Positions 10,654 to 21,666 of a DNA stretch of 64,000 bases are shown piece by piece (position 1 is the first letter of the stretch; each line of letters begins with the position of its first letter). The stretch is taken from contig JANBXD010000003.1 of assembly GCA_024472245.1 (NCBI GenBank), forward strand, positions 1,984,001-2,048,000. The letters are read 5' to 3'. The position numbers were made by a program, and so were the translations under genes. The DNA comes from Beauveria sp. NWAFU-1. Taxonomy: Eukaryota > Ascomycota > Sordariomycetes > Hypocreales > Cordycipitaceae. The notes beneath the pieces were generated by a model. That model was not told the DNA's origin. It saw nothing but the letters and a program-made list of their open reading frames with translations, and made no database searches.

Positions 10654-12119
10654 GATTTTTTTTCTTTCTATTGGTGTGTGTCGCTGGTCCCCGAGTACTT
10701 GATGTCGGCTGTTTGTTAGATAAAGGCAAGTTCGAGGATGATGATGGTGGAGGAACCTAAACGAGGGTAGAAGTCGAGGTCGTGGGCGGCAGTGTTTGCA
10801 GCTTGCGCAAGCTTTCTCGCTTAAGATGGATGGGTAGTAATACAAGCAGCGTCTCAGAAAGCTGACAAGTATGTTTGAAAAGAGTCGACCAAGAAGAAGA
10901 AAAAAAACTCTGCCCACGCGTTTCCGCAGACAAACAAGAAAGAATAGCAGGGCGAATCTGAAATGTGAAAAAGTGATCAAGACGGTTGCAGACAAGAAAA
11001 AACCGACAACGGACGTAAAAGGAATGCAGAAGCAATACAGGGAGGAAACAGTGGCGGGACCAGGCAAGGCTGCAGAAACAAAACGCCGCCTACGTGGACC
11101 TATATTGGGATGCTCGTATTCTTCACCCAGAAGAGAAGGCGGCGTAAAATAGTGCGAAAACGTCGCGGATAATGAATCAGCTAATCCGTACTGTACTAGA
11201 TAAATGGTGATGCAACCAACCTTGGCCGCATCCCCTGCAGGCTGAGGCTGTAGATGTCGGCTTTAGCTTCTACTGATAGGTGCTCCTGTCGCACCGAACC
11301 CCTGCTCTCTATCGCTTGTCTTGCCCTGACTGTTTCTTCTCCTTTGAATATTGATTTAATATACCGAGTATCCGTACATTTTTGAATGTTCAAATCTTTC
11401 TTTCATTTACTCCCAATTGCTTCGGATGCGGCTTTTCCCTTCGTTTCAGCGCTAGCAGCCCACTAACCATCGTCCCACAGTTTGCATGTCTCAGTCCAGG
11501 TACTGGCCAAAAAGGCAAAAAGGGTCCAACTGTGTCAGTACAAAGTACAACAATTTCGTGCTTCGCTTCTCTTTTTCAACAGCTTCTACTAAATAAATAT
11601 AGTCTGAAAGCGTCTTTGGCCCATCTACATGCCGACTTACTCAGGCGTCATGCAGACAATGCTCAGTCTACTGATACATTCAACAGAGTGTCTGTTCTGA
11701 AACAGCCTGTGTTCTGCATTAACATGTTTCTGTTACCATATCTGTAAACAAATCGTCTTTCGACTCGCTGGTGAGTGTGCTAAAAATACATCAAATCCAT
11801 TTGCTCCTCTCCCCGCCTTTGCCCTCTTTCCGTGGCTCATCATGCAAATTCAAACAGTGACTTGTGCTCACAGCCAGTATACAACTTTTCAGTTGCCACT
11901 CTTCACACTCTCCTCGTGTGAATTGACTGCTGTAAACTGGTCCAGCTGAAGCAGCCTCCTGCTCTTCATCAACTCTTCTTGCTTGACGCGCCGGCGCACT
12001 GTGCCATCATCATGTGCTGTAATATGTGCAGAGTTGACGCTTGCGGGTGAATGCCACAAAGGGCTCTACTGTTTCCCCGGCATCGCTTTCTTGATATCCT
12101 TTTCCACCGCGACGCCACT
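10654..12119. other. intergenic region, no gene seen
   Basis: This 1.47-kb gap holds the leader of the minus-strand GPHR-like gene (about 10654-11100, AT- and purine-rich on the plus strand) and the 3' flank of the stress-protein gene. The open frames in it are short and of low complexity. Confidence 0.5.
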
Positions 12120-14641
12120 CTATGGCGATACCTTGTTGTCTGCCGACCCATCATCCTCGTCTTCTTCGACGTCCACACCTTGACGTAGAGCCTGCGCTTC
12201 ACCGACCTCCATCTTGTGTAGTTGTTCAAGTTTCTGCTTTTGGTTAAGGGCTTGCGTTCCAGATACAACCTCAAACTCCCCATCCTCTTCCTCTTCCTCG
12301 TCCTCGCTGTTCATCGCGCTGACTGGTGAGACATCACCCATGTTGGGGCTCGCCGCTTCTCCGCTGACCCTCGACGCTGACGCTGCCGGGGACCGTGCTC
12401 GAAGGTAGTCGTTGGGGTTGATAGGCTTGATAGTCGGGTCAAATGCCGCGGGAAGCCCTAAAACCTTGGCCACTTGGTGCGCCTCCTCGTCGGCCGAGAT
12501 TTGCGTCTCCAACTCGTATGTGCTGCTGGTTTCGCTGTCGGCCTCGTGCTTGCCTAGCGTTGCCGAAAGCATCCCCAGGTACGTCTGACGGCTCGAATCG
12601 TTGGCGCGCTTCACCTTTTTCTTGATGCGCTTTTCCGTAGGCCGCACCACGACGACCGGTACGGGCGAATATTGTAGACAGTATTTCGAAAATGAGTTTC
12701 GGTTGTTGACGAGGCCCTGAATGCCGCCTAGCGATCGACCTCTGGTTCCCACAATCAGCATCGCCGGCTGATACATTTGAATCTAAAGCTTGTTAGCGGC
12801 CTGCTCCAGCCCTGTCCTGACAGCTGTTTCGACTTACTAGTTTCTGGAAGGTGGCGTGCAGTTTGCCGACGGCATATTCGAGCACAATGCTGACGGCCCG
12901 GTTGGCCCCATTCTTGGCCAGGATTCCTTGCATGACATTTTGCGCATCTTCCTGGTATTGCTTATCGTTCATGCGGACTTCCCTCTCTAGTACACGCACG
13001 CACACAATCTCGTCGCCGTCGTCGACGAGCTCGTCCAGCAGCCACTGTATGGCATAGTCCGAGTACGAGTTCTCGTCCACGCCAACCATGAATATGCGCG
13101 ATCGTCGTCTGGCCTGGTAGCCCTTATGCCTCACATTGAGGGTCAGAGATGTCGTGTTGTGTTTGGTAGCCTCTCCGTTGGGCACATTGTCGAACCCGAC
13201 GTGGTGCTGAAACCTGTCGCGAGGTGGCACGGTTAGCGATGACATGTCGCGCAGACACTCCAAGGCGGTACAAGTGTGTGGTTCGAGTAGGAATAATGCG
13301 TAGGATGGCAAGCAATGAAGGAGCGGTACAAGTTTTTGAAGATGACGATAGGAGGAAAACAGGCAAGGACGAGCGTAACCGACAGTGAAACGGACTGGTG
13401 ATGTGGCTCCAGGGCGCAGCAAGGCGAAGCGCAGCCTGAGCAGCGGGGTAAATGCCAGCTGCTAGCACCAACGCAGGCACTGCCAGAGCCGCCAAGGCAA
13501 GAGTTTTGGGGGCCAGTCGCGGGGCTAGCAAAACTTAAGCCGCCGCTGGTGGGTGGTGCAAGCCCGTCATAGTGAGACTCGCAACCGTGCAGAAAGGAAA
13601 AATAGGCATTTCGAATACGAGAGTATAGTGCGACGTCGACAGCAAAGCCAGCTTCGCTGCCAACTCAGAGGCAACGTCCTAGTCGCGACACTCGACGCTC
13701 TCTCTCAGGCTCGTCGCGGCACTCGCCACATGTGCACAAGATCATCGCGCCCCTGCAGGTGCACGCAGCCAGTCTAAACTGCATTACGCCTCTCTAGGCA
13801 GGTCACCAACTGGCAGTGCATTGCTCTCATGTCCTGCGCCAGCGCCATTGAAGCACCGCGACTCAGGATGCCTCCACGATCTCCACCCTTACCCGATACT
13901 CTATTTGGACCCAGCTTCACATTTATGCGCGAGATGGACGACCAACTCTTGCATGTATCAGTATCTTGGCCGGCAGATTGGCGCACTCGCACCACGCTGC
14001 CGCTGTCTCAGGCTTCTGAAATGGGGCGATCGCGGTGCCGTACTTCCGAGTCTGATCAACGCGCACTTTGAAAGGCCGTGCTTCGTTGCAAATGAAACAA
14101 GGGCAAAAAAGTGACTGCTTGGACAAAGGGGTGACCCTTTGCATGCCAAGGCGGCCTGCTACTTGCGTGAAGCAAAGAAAATTAGATGAACGAACCTTTC
14201 TGGAGGTGGTGAGCTTGCACGGATACGCGCCGCGTGCTCTTGTAGTTCGAGCCCGTGCAAGGACGCGGAATACCGTGGTCGGCGCGACGAGACCGAAGAC
14301 GTAGACAGCTTCCTGCCGAGCGATATGGCGTTGCCAGGGTCTGTGTCGTTGGAGCTGCGTCGCGTTGGCAGCTCATCCTGGAAGGAAATCGTCGATTCGC
14401 GGCGACCAGCGAAGGATCCATTTAGGTGGTAAGACGGCGCTTCTTGTTCCTGGATCGAAGCCAGCTCCGACTTGAGAGGCCCGACAGCAAAGTAATCGTG
14501 CAGCCCGCGCGTCCTAGACGAGACATCGGGTCCGGTGCTGCGGATGTCATGTGGCGTCACCATCTTGAGCATTTTGGCGGATGGGCGCTGAGAAGCAAAA
14601 ACGGTCTCGTTGCTGGTGTCGTTGGTTAATGTATCGGGCAT
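12120..14641 (-). CDS. universal stress protein (UspA) domain protein
   Basis: Three exons on the minus strand: 14641-14196, 13213-12838 and 12782-12120, giving 494 aa. The UspA domain lies in exons 2 and 3: it begins near SRIFMVGVDENSYSDYA and carries the nucleotide-binding pattern of the family in VGTRGRSLGG and the PVPVVVVRP strand. The N-terminus is Ser/Arg-rich and looks disordered, with many possible phosphosites. The C-terminus is acidic (an EDEEEEEDGE run, later VDVEEDEDD). The second intron is 55 nt (GTAAGT...TAG). The first would be 982 nt (GTTCGT...CAG), very long for this genome, but joining there gives an unbroken reading into the conserved RFQHHVGFDN block. An ATG at 13245, inside the end of that intron, would give a 356-aa short form. 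The precise function of this fungal family is unknown to me. Confidence 0.82.
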
Positions 14642-15990
14642 GGACGCAGTTGCTCGGAGAATGCACAATGCGAACAATGTCGTTGGCGAGAGAAAATTTG
14701 TTGCAGATGAGCCTCCAAGGCAAGGGAAAGTGTCACTTAAAGTTGATTCGGCCCACGATGCTAATTTTGGCGAACGCCCCCAATTGGACCACAGGGTCAG
14801 GCCTTTTTCAAGACAATGTTGCAGATGGCGTTGGCGACAGTGTCTTTCTCGGCACAAAATTGCCGACCACGGCAGCACAGCAGCAATGCACAGACCGTCT
14901 GTGTTTGTGAGCTGCTTTGGCGGAAAGACGGTTCGTATGAGATGGCTGTCTGAGTTGAACAAACAGGGTACGGTATTGCTGAGAAGCAGGGCTCGGGTTA
15001 CAACAAGTGGCAGTGACGTGTGAGACAGAGATAAGGCGAAGCCTGGACTGCTGCTGCACGCCGCTCAATCAAGTCGCGGGGAGCAAAACGGATAAATAAG
15101 AGCAGGTTACAGCCGGGCGACGTAATCGAACGACTGGGCGTTTAAATGAGAGGGAGGACACGGGCGTTGACGTTTTGGCTGGGGATGGCGAGATGGCAGG
15201 CGAGAGGGCGTAGAGCACAAGCTGCGCTGGCGAGGAGGGTAGTATTTAATCTGTCAACGCGGGAGTAACGGCAGCTGGCGTTGATCTTGTTCTTCGGCCC
15301 GTGCCAGAAGATGCTAGGGAATGAGAAGAATCAAGACGGCTTTTCTAGAAAGAGAAGTCGGTCAAAAACCTCGTGCTGGTCTGGCGACAAGGTATTGGCC
15401 ACGAGGTGCGAGAAGCTCTTCGACACGTCTCCAACGACAGGGTCCCTTGTGTAACGGTTAGTTGCGATAAAAAACTTGGCCGGAGTTCTGCAGGGGAGTG
15501 GCAATAAGATGCAGATGCAAGTACTGTAGTAAAAGGAGTAAAAAATTCAAGTCAAGAAATCGGCGATGGACCGGAGAAATAGAGCTGAAAGACACGGGCA
15601 ATCAACGTACGAGGCACAGTCGCCAAGGCGCTGCCAGATGCTGGGGCGGTAATAGAGGGGGATGGATGCCCTTGTCAAGGCGGGCCGAGGATAGCTCACA
15701 AGCTTGACCCACGAGGCGATGTTGTTCGCTGTTTGCTGCTTTCTTCTTGTGCTTTTTCTCAAACATGGGAGAAGGCTGTTCCCAAGTTGTCGGTGCGAGG
15801 GCCTGGCAAGGTTGCGATGGGATGCGATGGAGATGGCTCGGGTTGAAGGGAGGGGCGAGACGGAAGACGGGGAATGCTGGATTGGCTAATAAGTAACATT
15901 TTTCTACTATATTAATTACCTGTTGAGCGAATGCAGCTTTGGCAGCTGGTAAGTTTGTGCGTAAGAAGTTTTGCCGGCTGGCGTGTTTAT

Positions 15991-16018
15991 AATGCTGCGT
16001 TTGCAATGCTGCGTTTGC
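15991..16018. repeat. 14-bp tandem repeat, two exact copies
   Basis: The unit AATGCTGCGTTTGC occurs twice in direct succession within the gene-free stretch. No function is inferred. Confidence 0.8.
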
Positions 16019-18103
16019 AGGTTTTCGCTCCTTGTCATCAGCTTTCCCTTCAGTCGTTGCTTGTTGAACACAGATTGCGACGGAATCATTGGCAAGCGCA
16101 GTGTGGTAAATATTCCGGCAGGCTGTCTCGTGCTTATTCTCTGGCCTATTTGACGAGTTCTAGGTAAGAGGCTCTTCTAACTGCAATCTCTGTTGGGCTC
16201 CCTGTGGTACGTACGGCCCAGGCCGCACCGTCTGTTTTGCTAACAAGTGCAAGCCTACAAAGGTGGCTAGGCTGGGATGTGGGCAGGGGACCCCCAGATT
16301 CGACGCCTTCAACCAACACGAATAGAAGGTTTTCGAAAGTGTGATGGGACGCACGACGCCAGGTGACACAGCGGAGACGCCCTGGCCGTTCGTGGGCACC
16401 GACGATTCGATGTCTTGGTGTTTCTATGCACGATTCAGAGGCATGGATGGACACCATGTCATGTTGAAATTGCGGGTGAACGACCATGCAAAACAAAGTT
16501 GCAGCAATCAACAGCTATCCTGGACAAAGCGCATAGCAGAAGGTTAGTTAAGGGCAGACGAGGCCCCCCTCCAACCCTTCCCGTCAGCGCCTTGGAATGC
16601 ACGTCCTGACGCACACCAAGTTCATAATCAACACATCATTTCATCCATGCTAGGGTGCTGCGCCCGTCCACCGCGGCTCCGCGTTGGCTACCCGGCATAG
16701 CGTTGCAGGGGGCTGTTCAAGCTCGGGTGGAGAGCAGTGAATAGCCAAGTGCCAGCCCATTGTCACCCGCAGGCCGCAGCGACGAGCAGAGCAACAAGAC
16801 ACAGCCACTTTGTCTTGGGACGAGTCGCGGCACATGCACGCGCTAGCTTTCAGCCGAGCAATAGGGCCAGAAGCCACCTCACTTTAGCTCGCCGCCACCC
16901 AGCCACAGGTGATGGCCGATGACGGCTTGCGAGAAGCTGATCATGTTGGCTGGCCATTTATCTACTTTTCTTTCATCTGGCCGTCGGCAACTCTGACAGC
17001 AGCCACAAGTTCAAAGAAATATAATGAGACATTCGACCCCCAACAGCCCACGTCCTCTCCACGACGTTCGGACATGCCGTCAAATGAAGCGCCAGTGGCA
17101 GTGCAGTGCTACTCCCGTACGTGTTGGGAGCAACATCGGAGCATATTGGGCTGCAATACGACGTAAAACTTTAACAAGGGCAGCTCAGGCAAGACATTGC
17201 TTTCAAAGGCGGAGCATCTGCCGTCGGCCGGCCCTCAAAGATTGGCAACCTGTGAAATTTATTATACCCACCCATAATCATGCATTTTATCATGGTGCTT
17301 ATTCAAATCGCATCTGCCGCAATAACACCATACTTCTATTGTTTGGCATGCTCTCGGAACAGCCGTGTCGGGCCTGCCGCAGCAGACGCAAGCAACGCAT
17401 TCTTGTTTCCTTTGCTCTCTCAGCTCAGGTGGCGTATTTACAGGCTCATATTGACATCTCAGCCTCGGCGCGCACGAGGAGAAACAATGCACATTGGCTG
17501 TATAAATAGCCGATCCTCCCTCTCTACAGCTTGGCATCGCACGCCTCGCCGTGGAACGAAAATGCGCGGCGAGTCTTGGCACGGTCACGCGTGGGAGCGT
17601 CCGGTTCGGCTGGCCACAACGGGCTACAACGGCGGCGGCCTCTTCTTCGACCAGCCGGCGCGGGGGTGATGGCCAAGAGAAACTACAGCACGCTGGTGGA
17701 TTGGATTCATATCCGCTGAAGCGGATGGCTTGCTCATCCGCATAGTTAGGGAGAGGAGTCGATGTGCAGCGATTCACAGCACTGGCTGCCATCGAGTAGT
17801 GATAGCCTCGAGGCCGCAACGCGCGCTGCTAAAGCGTAAAAAAAAGGCCAGCCTAGAAAGCCCCTCTCTTTGGTGCCATCTAAAGACAGGCGAGGATCTA
17901 ACCATGAGGTTAACCTTGTTCCAGCCACCCCTCATGTTCCAACAAAGCAAAAATTCATAGTGGCGTTCTAGGCCCTACAGGGTCTCGGCCACGGTTCATT
18001 GTCACCGCTATTACCATGACACGGGCGCTGTGGCTGACGCTGCAGCCGCTGTTTGCCCTACCTTACCTACTGTGCCAAAGTACCTACTGATGCCTACCTT
18101 TTC

Positions 18104-18117
18104 GGTACCTAGGTACC
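18104..18117. repeat. GGTACCTAGGTACC palindrome
   Basis: A perfect 14-nt inverted repeat. Flanking sequence holds further TACCTA/TACCTT words (about 18059-18100). A longer array of the same core lies at 60048-60072. Confidence 0.85.
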
Positions 18118-19484
18118 CTACAGAGGCATCCTCACTCGCGCTGCACCTAAGTCACCACTCCAGATGGGTATTCCAGTGACGGAGGCTCGATATCAAAACG
18201 CCATCAGACCAGTGGCCTGCTGATAGCCATGAAACGCAAGAAAGACGAACAATAAGCATGTATCGATCATCGGCTTGGCCATGCACCACTTCTTGTCATG
18301 AACTGAAAGACAGCCCACACCCTTTCGACTGATTTACTTCTTGTTCGGCAATGTCAGTCAGGCTGCCCGACAGTCAGGCAAGCAGGCTGGCTCTCACTTT
18401 TGAGCCTGCCTGTGAGCACGTCTCCCGAATCAGAAAGAAACGCGTTTCCGCCTGCCAAGCCGTCCTTGCGAGGCCCGGCGCCCGCAGCAGACCAACCAAC
18501 GCCGTACACGGTTGATGCCTCGACCGGCCGGACAGGCTCCACGCATCCATCCGTCGGAGCCTCACCCCTCCTCGCCTGTGGATTTGGGGGCCGGCCGGCT
18601 GTTATCTGCTCTGCCAGACACACGTACTTCTTGGGGGCCTCACGCTTTGATCAATACACCAGTTTGGTGACATTAGTGACGAGAAGACGGTGACAGTAAG
18701 AGATGACCTAGTTTGGCGATGCCTACATCATACTCCGATGCCCGCTTCGAGTTGCAACGTACCTGACTACACCGCTCGACGCTCGACTACGTCTCCCCAG
18801 TTGCCTAGGACGGCACGTCATGTTCACGTATTGGTGTTTGGCTCGCCCGCGTGGGCTTTGCGACATGATAGCCTCCAGCTCTGGTACTTGGCAGGTTCTC
18901 TGGCGACCTGCATCGGAGCATCCATGACGGGTTGTCTCGGTTCCCGAGTAAGCATTGCCATGTGTCGCCCATCTTTACCGCTTTTCGCCGTGATCTGCAT
19001 CTGGGGCAACACCAGCTTCCCCGCGCTCTTGGCTGCAACCCGGAAAACGTTGGTGAGTTTGATCCTTTTTTTGTAGTTATGGGAATGACTAATTCTAGCA
19101 ATGTACGTAATCATCATGTCGGCAGAGAATGCCCCAGTACCTCCCTTTGATTCGCTCTCTGTCCATCATGACCAGTCGCTTTTCAGCTCTATGCGCAATT
19201 TTTCTCTTCCATCATCTGGCCCCATCCGCAATATTAAAAGGAATAAAATCAGGGCCTCAACGCCGTGACGCCATTGCCATGCAGCCCAGTCGACTTGTGA
19301 CGCTCTCGTCTATTAAACAGCGCGGTGAGCTAGGCTCTGAAGCCTCTTGGCAAGAGTATCTGCCTGCTTCATGTACAACATGTCTGAGGGCCTCGGGTAG
19401 AAATATCTGTACAAACAGATAAAGAAGGTCCCTTGTTCTCAAAACGTGAATCGTCTCCAGCCGGATCGCGCGTGAATGCAAAAT

Positions 19485-20961
19485 TTAGTTGTACGTGCGG
19501 GACAGGTTTCGGAGATACCAGTCGACGAGCTTGCGGCCGACCTTGGCCTCAGAAATATGAATCAAATCACCCTGCAGGGCATAGTCGAGGTCGCTGACGT
19601 TGACGAGGTCGCCGTCAAGCAGACCCTTGTCCTGCCAGCGGAGCTGCTTAGTGCGCTGCTTGGTGACCATGAGCCACGAGCGGAGCTCATCGGGCTTGAC
19701 CTCGAGGAAGCCAGCGAGCTTGGCGAGATCCATGGTTGTGTAGAGGCGAAGGTAGGACTTGATGGTGGGGCTCCACATGTTGGTCTTGACTTCGTCCATA
19801 AAGACGGCGAGGTGGTGCTCGACCGGGTCCAGGTTGGCCTCGGGGTTCTCAAAGTCGGGGACGACGGGCGAAATGAACTTGGGGCAGGCCGTGCGGAAGA
19901 GCTCCTCGAAGATGGGCAGGGACTCGGGACCGCCGCGCTGCAGCTTCAGGAGTTGGTCGCCGTACTTTTCGCGGAGCGCGGTGTGGATGGTGTCGTCCAG
20001 GCGGGTGGGGTGGAACGCGACGCAGATGGCGATGAGCGCGTACATTTGCTCGTTCTTCTTTGTGATGGAGTCGTATTGCGCGTTCTTCTGGAAGTTCTTG
20101 GTCCTCGACACGTAGATAAGGATGTGGCTAAACATGCGGATGGCATCGGCATATCGGTGCATCATCATATAAGAGAAGCCGACATAGTAGTATGTGGTGA
20201 AGTGGGCGGCCATGACGCGCGCAAACATGGCCTTCTTGTTGAGCTCAATGTCGTCGAGGGTCCTGAGGGCCAGGCCGAAGTCGCCCATCAGGCAGTGAAC
20301 GCGGAGCAGACCGATGATGGAAAAGTATCCGAGCATGCGGTACAGATTCTTGGAGCCGTACTCGCCGGCAACGGCCATGGGGTCCTCGTTACGCTTCATG
20401 GCGGCCAGCTGCTCGGTGATCTGGGACCGTTGAATCAGGGAGTACAAGACGTTGAGGACGCTGTAGCAGCCCCAGGTGTTGGGGTTCTCCTTGAGGATCT
20501 GGAGCTCCTCATCGTTGTTAGCCTGACGAGCCAGTCGCAGTCTATACGTGGAGAACGAGTTGAATTGATAGATGAACTCGTCAATCACATCCCAAGCCCA
20601 GTAGTACTAGTAAAGTCGTTAGTTTCCGGACATCGCCAAAAGCCATTCTCTGGAGGTGACGAACTGAAGGGGGCTCGAGATCCACGGGGCCGTCTGAGTT
20701 GAGAATGAAGTGGAACAAGCTGCAGTACGAGTCGTAGCTCTGGAACTTGACCTCGAGCGGCGCGGAAAAGTCGAGAGGCTGCGCGGCCTGAACGAGGCGG
20801 GCCTGGATGTCGTCGGTCTGGGGAACGCTGTTGGTCTGGCTGAGCTCCTCGCCGTCCTCGTACTGGACCTGCTCGCGGTAATCGTTGACGAGGGCCTCCT
20901 CCTCGACATCGCTGTCGACGTCGATGGCGCGGGCAGGCGCGCTGGTCTGATAGGTAGCCAT
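19485..20961 (-). CDS. eukaryotic translation initiation factor 3 subunit L
   Basis: Two exons, 20961-20665 and 20606-19485, separated by a 58-nt intron (GTTCGT...CTAAC...TAG), give 472 aa, the normal length for this subunit. eIF3l is part of the octameric PCI/MPN core of eIF3, which holds the 40S subunit during mRNA recruitment in the cytoplasm. Recognisable parts are the block YYWAWDVIDEFIYQF at the exon junction, the helical repeats through LLRVHCLMGDFGLALRTL, and the C-terminal PCI winged helix (from about PTIKSYLRLYTTMDLAKLAGFL to the end). The N-terminus is acidic and disordered. The start at 20961 (MATYQTSAP) is the first ATG of the frame. It is transcribed divergently from EFL1, with 705 bp between the start codons. 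Confidence 0.96.
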
Positions 20962-21666
20962 GCTGGGTGGGTGCGGTGGCGGTAGGGGTGCGGTGGCGGT
21001 AGGTAGGTAGGAAAGAATCGCGAAACGCTCGTCGTTGTCGTCTGCGTCGAGCGGTCGAGTCGAGCCGTGGTATTCGCGGGACAGAGGGAGGGGCAGGCAC
21101 CGAAATTTTGCGCTGCTTGAGAGGGGCCGCGATGTCTGGCCGCGAAATTTCGTGTCTGGTTAGGGCTTGTGGTGCGAATATTGAGTTAGCCCCCATGGTA
21201 GACCTGCGTAGCTGCATATCTAATGCATTTATCGAGCACCATCTTGGTGGGGCGTCTTCGACGTTGAAGCGGGGCGTCGGCCAGCAAGAAGCAGTGCGTG
21301 GGCCCCGTGCTGAGCACTCTGTATACAGGATTTCCTTTTTTGCAACTTCTCTACATTATTCATTCTGACGAATTCTGCTAGCTCCATTTCAAGAATCAGC
21401 CACTCTAAAAGCGACCTTTCTATTCGTGGTGGTGGCCTCGTTGAGCTCTCTGGTGGGGAAGTCTTAAAGAGTCATACGTCGATGACAAAATCTGGGAACA
21501 AGCCTGCAGCTAGCTTAAAAGTGACGGTTTACAGCCTCACCTGTTAACAAAAGTCAAACTATATCATACGCGAGGCAATCCTAAGCTTCTTCACTCTCAT
21601 TTGAATTGTTTGTCATTTGGCGTTTTGAATATTTCAGCACTTGCGTTATCGCATCATTAAGGCACC
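20962..21666. promoter_or_regulatory. shared divergent promoter region of eIF3l and EFL1
   Basis: These 705 bp separate two genes transcribed away from each other, and no open frame of coding character lies between. GC content is high next to eIF3l and falls towards EFL1. A G-rich direct repeat sits just before the eIF3l start (20971-21003). Shared regulation is inferred from the arrangement only. Confidence 0.6.
20971..21003. repeat. 16-bp direct repeat in the eIF3l leader
   Basis: The unit GTGCGGTGGCGGTAGG occurs twice, one base apart, and continues into TAGGTAGG. It lies within 10-42 bp of the eIF3l start codon, so it is probably transcribed as leader. Confidence 0.75.

Larger units (their letters stand above)
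14642..19484. other. 4.8-kb gene-free stretch
   Basis: No open frame here has the length, codon pattern or similarity of a gene. It contains a 14-bp two-copy repeat (15991-16018), a perfect 14-nt palindrome (18104-18117) and several short frames that look random. The part next to 14641 is probably the promoter and leader of the stress-protein gene. A noncoding transcript or a fast-evolving small gene with introns cannot be excluded. Confidence 0.5.

Noticed and set aside
10654..11067. In-frame open extension of the GPHR-like protein by about 138 codons
   Set aside because: It contains no ATG, its residue composition is unlike the family, and the conserved-size protein starts at the ATG at 10653. 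A non-AUG start was considered but nothing supports it.
19476..20702. A 408-codon plus-strand frame opposite eIF3l
   Set aside because: It is the antisense shadow of a clearly identified gene. Its Val/Glu/Gly-rich translation reflects the codon bias of the other strand.
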